A DNA stretch of 6,717 nucleotides from an uncultured Clostridia bacterium. Lineage in GTDB: Bacteria > Bacillota > Clostridia > Oscillospirales > Acutalibacteraceae. Of the stretch, positions 1-6,284 are shown piece after piece. The position numbers were made by a program, and so were the translations under genes. Each line of letters opens with the position of its first letter. Within the stretch, counting starts at the first letter, position 1. The notes below the pieces were generated by a model. That model was not told the origin of the DNA. It saw nothing but the letters and a program-made list of their open reading frames with translations, and did no database searches. Location: positions 1 to 6,717 of the forward strand of contig CANQLQ010000112.1 in assembly GCA_947624755.1 (NCBI GenBank). Reading direction: 5' to 3'.

Positions 1-15
1 TGCCCAAAAATTTTC

Positions 16-120
16 GTTAATACACAAAGTATTGCCTCAAATTTTTGAACAAACTGACGAAAAATTTCCTCGCCAATCAGGGCACCCTGAATTAATCAGC
101 GCTTCCATAGGTTAATACAC
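16..120. repeat. AT-rich leader with short direct and inverted repeats upstream of rpsP
   Basis: No coding region is convincing in bases 1-170. The 10-mer GTTAATACAC occurs twice in direct orientation, at 16-25 and 111-120. AAATTTTT at 39-46 is matched by its reverse complement at 60-67. TTTTCGT at 11-17 is matched by ACGAAAA at 57-63. TCAGGG at 77-82 and CCCTGA at 85-90 form a tight inverted repeat with a two-base loop. ACACTT at 117-122 and AAGTGT at 124-129 flank a single base just before the rpsP ribosome-binding site. The density of small repeats resembles a dispersed intergenic element or a structured leader, but one copy cannot distinguish these. Confidence 0.35.
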
Positions 121-170
121 TTAAAGTGTTAATAATAATTTTCTTTATAATATTTTTGGAGGTAACAAAA

Positions 171-416
171 ATGGCAGTAAAAATCAGACTTCGCCGTATG
201 GGCGCAAAAAAGGCACCGTTCTATCGTGTTGTTGTAGCAGATTCAAGATATCCTCGTGACGGACGTTTCATCGAAGAAATAGGATATTTCAATCCTATGA
301 CAGAACCTGCTGACATCAAAATTGATGCAGAAAAAGCTCAGAAATGGATTTCAAACGGCGCACAGCCGACAGACACTGTTAAGTCTCTTCTTAAAAAGTG
401 CGACATTATTAAATAA
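171..416 (+). CDS. rpsP: 30S ribosomal protein S16
   Basis: This encodes S16, a small-subunit protein that binds 16S rRNA early in 30S assembly. The 81-residue product has the usual family length. It opens with the diagnostic MAVKIRLRRMGAKKAPFYRV segment (residues 1-20), followed by the conserved ADSR.PRDGRFIE..GYFNP block (about residues 23-42) and a C-terminal region with the expected GAQPTDTV motif. The ATG at 171 is chosen because GGAGGT at 158-163 lies 7 bases upstream and the protein then begins exactly as family members do. An in-frame GTG at 126 would add 15 hydrophobic residues that S16 lacks. khpA follows after 18 bases, so the two are probably co-transcribed. No confident promoter is visible in the preceding 170 bases, so transcription may start outside the window. 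Confidence 0.97.
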   Translation: MAVKIRLRRMGAKKAPFYRVVVADSRYPRDGRFIEEIGYFNPMTEPADIKIDAEKAQKWISNGAQPTDTVKSLLKKCDIIK

Positions 417-434
417 TTTTGGGAGGTACTGACC

Positions 435-668
435 TTGAAAGAGTTACTGGCTTCAATAGCTAAGGGTCTTGTTGAACAGCCCGATAAAGTAACTGTTGAG
501 GTTGACGACATTAACGAAGAAGGTGTAATTACTTTTCACCTTCACGTTGCTCCCGACGATATGGGCAGAGTTATCGGTAAGCAAGGCAGAATTGCCAAAG
601 CTATCAGAACGGTAATGCGTGCAACCGCCAACAGAAGTGATTCAAAAATTTCGGTTGAAATTGACTGA
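435..668 (+). CDS. khpA: KH-domain RNA-binding protein KhpA (YlqC family)
   Basis: This is a 77-residue single KH-domain protein of the KhpA/YlqC family. In Firmicutes, KhpA binds RNA, pairs with KhpB (Jag/EloR) and affects cell elongation and division; those roles come from the family, not from this sequence. The RNA-binding GxxG loop is visible as IGKQGR (residues 47-52). It is preceded by the typical PDDMGRVIG strand-turn and followed by the helix AKAIRTVMRA. The start is TTG at 435, supported by GGGAGGT at 421-427 with 7-base spacing and by the family-like N-terminus MKELLASIAKGLV. It lies directly behind rpsP, its usual partner in Firmicutes, but a terminator comes next where rimM and trmD would normally follow. 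Confidence 0.93.
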   Translation: MKELLASIAKGLVEQPDKVTVEVDDINEEGVITFHLHVAPDDMGRVIGKQGRIAKAIRTVMRATANRSDSKISVEID

Positions 669-687
669 AATCATAAAACCATAAAGG

Positions 688-718
688 ACTGTCACTTTGG
701 GTGGCAGTTTTTTGTTTT
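688..718 (+). terminator. Intrinsic terminator of rpsP-khpA
   Basis: The 8-base arm ACTGTCAC (688-695) pairs with GTGGCAGT (701-708) around a 5-base loop. The only imperfect pair is T692 with G704, an allowed U-G pair in plus-strand RNA. The right arm runs into six T residues (708-713), then G and four more T. It starts 20 bases after the khpA stop, so the ribosomal unit ends here. Confidence 0.88.
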
Positions 719-724
719 ATTATG

Positions 725-751
725 TTGCGAATGGTAAATTAATGTGATAAT
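725..751 (+). promoter_or_regulatory. Possible extended -10 promoter for the symporter/ABC operon
   Basis: GATAAT at 746-751 matches the sigma-A -10 consensus at five of six positions. It is preceded by TG at 743-744 in the extended -10 position. The best -35-like hexamer is TTGCGA at 725-730 (four of six), with a short 15-base spacer. The position just past the khpA terminator and about 80 bases before the symporter start fits. The weak -35 spacing keeps confidence low. Confidence 0.35.
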
Positions 752-832
752 ATAAAAGAAGATAATTTTTATCGCTAAAGAGAGCCTAAGGAATTATCAA
801 AGCTTTCATAAATTTTTAAGGGAGGTTTTTCT

Positions 833-2233
833 ATGCATAAAAGCGCTCTTAGCAAAAAAAGAAAATTCGGCTATGCAACAGGTATAACTACCGAATCGGT
901 TCTTTACAATATGTATTATACTTATTACCTCGTTTTCCTTACGGACGCAGCTCATATGAGCGCAGGTCTTGCAGGCACCGTCAGTCTCATTTCCGTTATA
1001 TGGGACGCTGTGACCGATCCTATTATCGGCCATTTTGCCGATAAACCGGGCGCAGACAAAAGAAAGTTTATGCTTCGTGCGGCTTTTCCCGTAGGACTTA
1101 CTTTTATCGGGGCTTTTCTTCCTCTCGGGGATCAAAGCGACATTGTAAAATTCATTTTCTATACTGCAATGACGATGCTTTTCTGGCTTGCGTATACAGT
1201 TTATACAATTCCATATTATGCCGTTGTGGCCGAAATTACGGAAGATTATGACGAAAGAACCGAAATTCGCGCAACAAGCTCAATGTTCAACACCGTTGCA
1301 ATTTTTATCGGTAACGCTGTTCCTGCCGTTCTTCCCGGACTTTTTGTAGGTATCGGTCTTTCACAATCTCTCGGCTGGACTTTTACCGCTCTTACTCTTT
1401 CGGTAATTGCAATTATTTTTGCCTTTATCGCTTCGTTCAGCCTTCGTGGAATTGAGCTTAAAAAAGCCTCTGAAAACGGTGAAAAGAAAGAGAAGGTAAG
1501 TATAAAAGAATATATTGAAATTCTCAAAATCAAGCCTTTTTGCTTCTTTATTATGTTTGTATTCTTCTTCCTTATCGCTTCTGCAATGATTCAGGCAAAT
1601 TTTGCTTATCTTGTTGAAGGCCGCCTTGGAATGTCAAGCGATGATATGGTGCTTGTTATTGTAACTCTTGTTGTTTCAATGGGTATTTTTATTCCGATAG
1701 TTACGAAGCTTGCCGAAAAAACCGATAGAAGATTTGCAAGTATAATTTTTATTTCGCTCAATATGATATCCCTTATTGTAATAAAACTCATAGGTATTGA
1801 CAACACGGCAATGCTTATCGCTTCTGTTGTTGCCTGTGCGGTAGGTCTTGCCTGTTTCTGGACAGTTTTCTATTCAATGGCATACGACCTTGTCGAAGTT
1901 GATGAATTTATCAACGGCAAGCGCAGAGAAAGTATGATCACCGCTTTCCCGCAGTTCTTCCAAAAGTTCGGCGCGGCAATCGGTATGTGGATAACCGGAC
2001 AGGTGCTTGATATGAACGGATATGTCGGTACTCTTTCAGTTCAGCCTGAAAGCGCAAAAAACGCAATTGAAAACATTGCGACAATAATACCGTGTATTTT
2101 CCTTGCAATTTCACTTGTCGGACTTATTCTTTATCCGATAACCAAAAAGCGTTTTGCTCTTCTTATGGAAAAGGTTGAAGATAAGCGTGCCGGAAAAGAA
2201 ACCGATACTGTTGGAATCGAAAAACTTATATAA
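833..2233 (+). CDS. GPH-family (MelB-like) sugar:cation symporter, major facilitator superfamily
   Basis: This is a 466-residue polytopic membrane protein with a likely 12 membrane segments in two halves, separated by a charged cytoplasmic loop (about residues 203-227, rich in Lys/Glu). It belongs to the glycoside-pentoside-hexuronide:cation symporter family, which imports sugars or glycosides with Na+ or H+. The family hallmark WDAVTDPIIGHFAD is at residues 57-70, with D58 and D62 matching the MelB cation-site aspartates D55 and D59. A second typical block (FINGKRRESMITAFPQFFQK) starts near residue 360. By my ungapped alignment the MelB sugar-binding D19, D124 and W128 are replaced by S22, T125 and Y129, so a melibiose-type substrate is unlikely. 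The ATG at 833 has AAGGGAGG at 818-825, 7 bases upstream. It heads a tight run with the ABC genes: the gap to the next gene is 12 bases. Substrate unknown; no hydrolase is adjacent. Confidence 0.9.
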   Translation: MHKSALSKKRKFGYATGITTESVLYNMYYTYYLVFLTDAAHMSAGLAGTVSLISVIWDAVTDPIIGHFADKPGADKRKFMLRAAFPVGLTFIGAFLPLGDQSDIVKFIFYTAMTMLFWLAYTVYTIPYYAVVAEITEDYDERTEIRATSSMFNTVAIFIGNAVPAVLPGLFVGIGLSQSLGWTFTALTLSVIAIIFAFIASFSLRGIELKKASENGEKKEKVSIKEYIEILKIKPFCFFIMFVFFFLIASAMIQANFAYLVEGRLGMSSDDMVLVIVTLVVSMGIFIPIVTKLAEKTDRRFASIIFISLNMISLIVIKLIGIDNTAMLIASVVACAVGLACFWTVFYSMAYDLVEVDEFINGKRRESMITAFPQFFQKFGAAIGMWITGQVLDMNGYVGTLSVQPESAKNAIENIATIIPCIFLAISLVGLILYPITKKRFALLMEKVEDKRAGKETDTVGIEKLI

Positions 2234-2245
2234 GGTGGCATAAAT

Positions 2246-2941
2246 ATGCTCGTTGTAAAAAATGTAACAAAAAAATACGGCAAAATTAAAGCAAATGACA
2301 ATATCAGTTTCACTGTTTCCGACGGTGAAATTGCTGTTTTACTCGGTCCGAACGGCGCGGGCAAGTCAACAATAATAAAATGCATATCGGGTCTTCTTCG
2401 CTTTGAAGGAGAAATAAAGCTTAACGGTTACGCAAACAAAACGCTTGAAGCCAAAAGACTCCTCGGCTATGTTCCGGAAATGCCCGCTGTTTATGATATG
2501 CTCACTGTCCGTGAACATCTTGAATTTATGCTTAGAAGCTATAAAATTAAAGATGACGGATATGCGGACAGCCTGCTTGAACGCTTTGAACTTTTTGACA
2601 AAAAAGATAAGCTTGGCAAAGAGCTTTCAAAGGGTATGCAGCAGAAGCTTTCAATTTGCTGTGCGCTTGTTCATAAACCGCGCGTGGTAATTTTTGATGA
2701 GCCTATGGTAGGTCTTGACCCTCACGCTATAAAAGAACTTAAAGAGGTTTTCCGCAAGCTTAAAAATGACGGCGCTTCCGTGCTCATAAGTACGCATATG
2801 CTTGACAGTGTTGAAAGCTGTTGGGATAAAGCTTACATTATGAAAGGCGGTTGCTTTTGCGCTCAAACAACACCTGACGCAGAAAACGGAAAAACGCTTG
2901 AAGAACTTTTCTTTGAAATTACGGAAGGCGGTCGTGAATAA
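2246..2941 (+). CDS. ABC transporter ATP-binding protein
   Basis: This 231-residue nucleotide-binding subunit would power the membrane protein encoded next. All catalytic elements are present: Walker A GPNGAGKST (34-42), the signature LSKGMQQK (127-134), Walker B VVIFDEP (147-153, catalytic E152), the D-loop GLD (156-158) and the switch histidine H184 in ISTH. The Q-loop position reads GYVPE (74-78), with Glu in place of Gln, as in many export-type ATPases of the CcmA/NatA class. The length is short for the class, with no extra C-terminal domain. The ATG at 2246 is preceded by AGGTGG (2233-2238), which overlaps the symporter stop codon; this suggests coupled translation. Its own stop overlaps the next start by one base (TAATG). 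The exported substrate cannot be read from the sequence. No two-component or antibiotic-resistance signature is nearby. Confidence 0.93.
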   Translation: MLVVKNVTKKYGKIKANDNISFTVSDGEIAVLLGPNGAGKSTIIKCISGLLRFEGEIKLNGYANKTLEAKRLLGYVPEMPAVYDMLTVREHLEFMLRSYKIKDDGYADSLLERFELFDKKDKLGKELSKGMQQKLSICCALVHKPRVVIFDEPMVGLDPHAIKELKEVFRKLKNDGASVLISTHMLDSVESCWDKAYIMKGGCFCAQTTPDAENGKTLEELFFEITEGGRE

Positions 2942-4497
2942 TGGGTTCCGTGGCATATCTTCTTTCAAGAAAAATAATAAACAGAATAAAGGAAGCTTTT
3001 CACAGGCCGGCCGAGCTTATTTTAATTATTTTATTCGTTTTCCTGATGGGCTTTACTGTTTTTGCCGGAAACGCCGAAGAGCCTGTAACAGCTTTGCGTG
3101 ATATAAATGAGCTTTATGCAATTATCCTTGCTTTGTATACTCTGATTTTTATTTTGACGTCAAAAAGCGGCTTTGTAAACGGTGCATCAATGTTTTCAAT
3201 GGCGGACGTAAATTTGATTTTTACCGGTCCGAAAAAGCAGAGCGGCGTTCTTTTTTATGGGCTTTTAAGTCAGCTCGGACGCTCGCTTATTCTCGGATTT
3301 TTTATTCTTTATCAGTATTCATGGCTTCACGACAGCTATGGTATAAGCTTTGGTACGCTTATAATAATTCTTGTAGGATATGGTATAACGGTTTTCCTTT
3401 CCCAGATGTTTGCAATGCTGATTTATTGCGTAACCTCAGGCAGCGACAGAAAAAACAAAATTTTCAAAAGTGTTTACCTGCTTGTTATCGGAGCTTTTTT
3501 TGCCTACCTTTTCATAAAGGTCTGTCTTGGCGGCGGCAGCCTGCTTAAAAATACAGTTACACTCGCAAATTCAGCCGTAATGAATTTTTTCCCGATATCG
3601 GGCTTTGTTCGTATGGGCGTAGTCGGTGCAATCGGCAAAAAATACGTTTCGCTTATTATAAGCCTTGCTTGCTTTGCCGCTTTTTGTGTAATATATTTTA
3701 TTTTGATATCCGTTATCAATGCGGATTATTATGAAGATGTTCTCAAAGCGACTGAGATTTCATTTTCGGCTATTACCGCCCGTAAAGAGGGTAAAGCGGT
3801 TGAAGCCGCACCGAGAAACGTCAAAGTCGGAAAAACAGGATTTACAAAAGGCGAGGGCGCATCCGCAATCGCTCAAAAGCATAAAATCGAAAATCGCAGA
3901 GCAAAATTTTTTATACTTGACACAATGGGCGTTATAATGGCTGTTATTACAATTGCGATAGGTTTTTTTTCAAAAAGTGCAGTCTTTGCGCTTTTGTTCG
4001 ATGTTTATATGATGATTTTCACTGTGTCGGCGGGTCGTTGGGCAAAGGAGTTGAGCCTTCCGTATATCTATCTGATTCCCGAACCGCCGTTTAAAAAGCT
4101 TCTTTATGCTCTTCGTGAACAGTTTCCGTCATTAGTTATGCAGTCGGTAATAATCTTCGGCGTACTTTTCTGTCTTATCGAAATGACAATTCCCGAAGCC
4201 GTCAGCTTTGCGCTTGCAAAGGTAAGCTTTGGTTTTATGTTTATAGGTGTAAATCTTCTTATTTCAAGGCTCCTCGGAAATAGTGAAAGCAAAGCCTTTA
4301 TCGTTTTTGTATATTTTATTTTCGCCTTTATTTTTGCAATTCCGGGTTTGGCTGCGGCCTTTGCAGCATATTCAATGTTTTTTACCGGAATATGGCTTGC
4401 GGTCGTTATAATGAGCGTTATAAACATTGTCGTTTCAATGGTTCTTGTGTTTCTTTGCAGAAATATACTTGAATGTGCGCAATATAATAACAGATAA
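2941..4497 (+). CDS. ABC exporter membrane subunit (putative ABC_export-type permease)
   Basis: This 518-residue, very hydrophobic protein has roughly 11-12 membrane segments. Clear ones lie near residues 26-42, 57-73, 103-125, 137-162, 178-196, 236-260, 325-365, 400-415, 425-441, 452-475 and 484-505. A basic, hydrophilic stretch (about 265-322) separates two halves. I recognise it by overall pattern as the putative ABC exporter family found beside single ATPases in Clostridia; that identification is from memory. An N-terminal amphipathic basic segment (SRKIINRIKEAFHRP, 9-23) precedes the first membrane helix, as in such permeases. The motif around PKKQSGVLFYGLLSQ (97-111) recurs as PEPPFKKLLYALREQ (380-394), hinting at internal duplication. 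ATG 2941 overlaps the ATPase stop by one base. GGAAGG at 2923-2928 is a distant ribosome-binding site, so translational coupling is likely. Role: transmembrane pathway of an exporter with unknown cargo. Confidence 0.82.
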   Translation: MGSVAYLLSRKIINRIKEAFHRPAELILIILFVFLMGFTVFAGNAEEPVTALRDINELYAIILALYTLIFILTSKSGFVNGASMFSMADVNLIFTGPKKQSGVLFYGLLSQLGRSLILGFFILYQYSWLHDSYGISFGTLIIILVGYGITVFLSQMFAMLIYCVTSGSDRKNKIFKSVYLLVIGAFFAYLFIKVCLGGGSLLKNTVTLANSAVMNFFPISGFVRMGVVGAIGKKYVSLIISLACFAAFCVIYFILISVINADYYEDVLKATEISFSAITARKEGKAVEAAPRNVKVGKTGFTKGEGASAIAQKHKIENRRAKFFILDTMGVIMAVITIAIGFFSKSAVFALLFDVYMMIFTVSAGRWAKELSLPYIYLIPEPPFKKLLYALREQFPSLVMQSVIIFGVLFCLIEMTIPEAVSFALAKVSFGFMFIGVNLLISRLLGNSESKAFIVFVYFIFAFIFAIPGLAAAFAAYSMFFTGIWLAVVIMSVINIVVSMVLVFLCRNILECAQYNNR

Positions 4498-4560
4498 TAT
4501 TGGCTTAACTGATTCCCGGCTCGTCTTTGATAAATTTAGGGAATTTCTTTAGATCATATG

Positions 4561-4610
4561 AAAAACTCCGGCTGTGAAATATTCTCACAACCGGAGCGTT
4601 TGTTTATTTT
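4561..4610 (-). terminator. Terminator between convergent units, strongest on the minus strand, probably bidirectional
   Basis: Arms CTCCGGCTGTGA (4566-4577) and TCACAACCGGAG (4585-4596) form a 12-position stem. In plus-strand RNA, C4572 faces A4590 and A4578 faces C4584, both mismatches. In minus-strand RNA the same positions become G-U pairs, giving an unbroken stem of about 14 pairs with a 3-base loop. The minus-strand stem is followed at once by five T residues (complement of 4561-4565). It therefore best serves the minus-strand genes. On the plus strand the stem is followed by a T-rich run (4599-4610), so it can probably also stop the symporter/ABC transcript. Bases 4498-4560 hold only a weak ATTCCC/GGGAAT inverted repeat (4512-4517 and 4539-4544). 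Confidence 0.85.
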
Positions 4611-4618
4611 CCTAAAAG

Positions 4619-4942
4619 TTAACCGATACGGTGTCCGTTCTTGATTTTTACTTTCATTGAACCCATTATAGGAGCTTTAATGAAGCCTGTAAGCGTATCG
4701 CCGTTGAAAGTTGCGTGAACTTCAAAAATTTTGCCGGGAAGAATAGAAAATTCAGCCTTGACGACGAGAGTATCTGTTCCTTCTTCTTCTATGCTTAGAA
4801 TTTTGACTTTTACATCTTTGAATCTTTCGGGAACATTGTAAATAAATTCATATTTCCCGCCGTTATCTTTTATTTCGATAATTCCGCTTGTGCTAAACAT
4901 CATAGTGTTCACACTTGCTTCCCATTTTCCAATACCAATCAT
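4619..4942 (-). CDS. Hypothetical protein, small and beta-rich
   Basis: I do not recognise this 107-residue protein. It has no signal peptide, membrane segment, cysteine or lysine-rich tail. The sequence alternates hydrophobic and polar residues in short runs broken by DNGG, EEEG, LPGK, NGD and KNG turns. This is what a single beta-barrel or beta-sandwich domain looks like, and it is probably cytoplasmic. The last third (FNGDTLTGFIKAPIMGS, about 80-96) resembles the closing strands of small lipocalin-like or ligand-binding barrels, which is only an analogy. The start is set at the ATG at 4942 because AAGAGGTG (complement of 4949-4956) lies 6 bases upstream. An in-frame GTG at 4951 falls inside that ribosome-binding site and is rejected. 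It lies 97 bases downstream of the glycerophosphotransferase on the same strand and ends just before the shared terminator, so it may be read from that transcript. Confidence 0.75.
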   Translation of the reverse strand: MIGIGKWEASVNTMMFSTSGIIEIKDNGGKYEFIYNVPERFKDVKVKILSIEEEGTDTLVVKAEFSILPGKIFEVHATFNGDTLTGFIKAPIMGSMKVKIKNGHRIG

Positions 4943-4948
4943 AAATAA

Positions 4949-4956
4949 CACCTCTT
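4949..4956 (-). promoter_or_regulatory. Ribosome-binding site deciding the start of the 107-residue protein
   Basis: On the minus strand AAGAGGTG is followed by 6 bases and then ATG (4942). The upstream in-frame GTG is the last three bases of this site and so cannot be the initiator, which removes three residues (MLF) from the longest reading frame. Confidence 0.8.
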
Positions 4957-5039
4957 TATATTATATTACTTTAAGGGACATTTGATTAATATGCACTAAT
5001 ATTAGCTTCCTTAGCTTTCTTAAAATTAATCGAAGTTCA

Positions 5040-6278
5040 TCAATTTTTTTCAACAATAAATTCAAAAATACGTTTCGTTGACTTGCCGTCACACGCTGAC
5101 ATAAATTTTTCAAGAAATGAATCGAGAACGCTGTAGTCATAATTTTCTATATTATTGACAAGTTCAGCCAGCTCATCGGTTGTTTTTGCAATTTTGCCGG
5201 GTACAAATGATTTGTAATCAAAATAAAAGCTTCTTTGCTTTTCATAAGCTTCGAGGTCATATGCATAAAAAATCATCGGTCTTTTTAAAAGAGCATATTC
5301 AAAAATCAAAGAAGAATAATCTGTAATAACAACATCGGCGCTGCAAAGGGCAGTATCAATTGAAATATCTTTTGAAATGTCGATTACAAAGCCGTCAAGC
5401 TCTTTTTTTTCTTCTTCGTCAAATGAAAGCTTGTCTGCAATTCTCGGATGAAGTTTAACAAGAAGGACAGTATCTTTGTTAATACTGTTTTTTAGTTTAA
5501 CAAAATCAATTGCTTTTTCGGCGTATGAACTTTGAACATTGTTGCCGCGAAGAGTAGGCGCCCAAAGAATAAGCCGCTTGCCTTTGATTTGAGGATAATT
5601 TTCGGTTAAGATATTTTTTTGCAATTTAACAAAATCTTCGTCAAAATAAACGTCGGTTCTCGCGACGCCCAAAGCTTTTACAACTCCGTTCTCAGCGTCG
5701 AAAGCTTCGTTATAAATCGGGATAATATATTTAGATGAAGCGATGATGTCGGTGTATGTTTTGTGAACCTTATATTTTTCAAAAAGCTCACTTTCAAGTC
5801 CCCATGAGGAGTCTTTGACTGAATAACTGAACCGTTTGAAAGCGCCGCAGCCATGCCATAGCTGAACAAGTCTTGAGCCTTTTCTCGGTTTATTTGCATA
5901 GGCGGGAAGATAATATTCGTTAAGAAAGGTTACTTTAGCCCTTGCAAAGTATTTCTGAAATTTAATGTCGGCTTTGATTTTGCTAAGCTCATTTTTATAA
6001 AATACGCTGCTGCCGCCCTTAAATTTGAAAAGGCAGACGCATTTATAGCCTTTATCTTTTGCCATCTCGTAAAGCGAGCCGAAGTCCTTAGGCAGTTTAC
6101 CGTCATATGGGGCGGCGAAAAGAATAAGCTTTTCATCGACCCTTTTCAGAGCATAAAGGCGGTATATAAACTTCCACACAAAAAAATAAAGGAAGTTGTT
6201 AAGCATTCGGCGGTATTTTGCCTTTGCAAGAAAATTTCTGTAATGGTTGTTAAGAAACTCGCGGAATATTCTTTTCAA
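5040..6278 (-). CDS. CDP-glycerol:glycerophosphate glycerophosphotransferase family protein (TagB/TagF-like)
   Basis: This 412-residue protein matches the family that moves glycerol-phosphate (or a related polyol-phosphate) from a CDP carrier onto wall teichoic acid or another surface polymer at the inner membrane face. Family blocks appear in order: LVQLWHGCGAFKR (137-149, H142), LGVARTD (203-209), RLILWAPTLRG (235-245), LLVKLHPR (272-279, H277), DVVITDYSSLIFEYALLKRPMIFY (from 315) and YDLEAYEKQRSFYFDY (340-355), then PGKIAKTTDEL (360-370). The two histidines and the DYSS block are the usual donor-binding and catalytic elements. The length equals a single catalytic domain, without the N-terminal extension of long TagF proteins. 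The basic, aromatic N-terminus (1-47) could bind the membrane as amphipathic helices. The start is TTG 6278, 6 bases after GAGGTG (6285-6290). GTG 6287 lies inside that site and is rejected. No other teichoic-acid gene is adjacent, so the exact polymer is unknown. Confidence 0.9.
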   Translation of the reverse strand: MKRIFREFLNNHYRNFLAKAKYRRMLNNFLYFFVWKFIYRLYALKRVDEKLILFAAPYDGKLPKDFGSLYEMAKDKGYKCVCLFKFKGGSSVFYKNELSKIKADIKFQKYFARAKVTFLNEYYLPAYANKPRKGSRLVQLWHGCGAFKRFSYSVKDSSWGLESELFEKYKVHKTYTDIIASSKYIIPIYNEAFDAENGVVKALGVARTDVYFDEDFVKLQKNILTENYPQIKGKRLILWAPTLRGNNVQSSYAEKAIDFVKLKNSINKDTVLLVKLHPRIADKLSFDEEEKKELDGFVIDISKDISIDTALCSADVVITDYSSLIFEYALLKRPMIFYAYDLEAYEKQRSFYFDYKSFVPGKIAKTTDELAELVNNIENYDYSVLDSFLEKFMSACDGKSTKRIFEFIVEKN

Positions 6279-6284
6279 TAAAGT

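Noticed and set aside
3..95. Open minus-strand frame running off the left edge
   Set aside because: It has about 31 codons with no start codon following a ribosome-binding site, and it overlaps the repeat-rich leader.
146..151. TATAAT as a promoter for rpsP
   Set aside because: Transcription would start at about 158, inside the ribosome-binding site, and no -35 hexamer lies 16-18 bases upstream.
126..170. In-frame GTG start extending S16 by 15 residues
   Set aside because: The extension covers the ribosome-binding site GGAGGT at 158-163 and adds a hydrophobic tail not found in S16; ATG 171 fits perfectly.
806..1135. 109-codon minus-strand frame
   Set aside because: It lies antisense to the symporter gene and its leader, gives a composition without domain character, and the plus-strand frame has clear family motifs.
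2651..2968. 105-codon minus-strand frame
   Set aside because: It is a shadow of the ABC ATPase gene, whose Walker B and switch motifs are encoded on the plus strand here.
4104..4427. 107-codon minus-strand frame
   Set aside because: It is antisense to the exporter membrane subunit, which is a continuous 518-codon frame.
4512..4544. ATTCCC/GGGAAT as the plus-strand terminator of the ABC operon
   Set aside because: The stem is six weak pairs with a loop of more than 20 bases and no solid T run; the hairpin at 4566-4596 is far stronger.
4960..4965. Minus-strand TATAAT as a promoter for the 107-residue protein
   Set aside because: Transcription would start at about 4953, cutting into the ribosome-binding site (4949-4956), and the upstream -35 candidates match only three of six bases.
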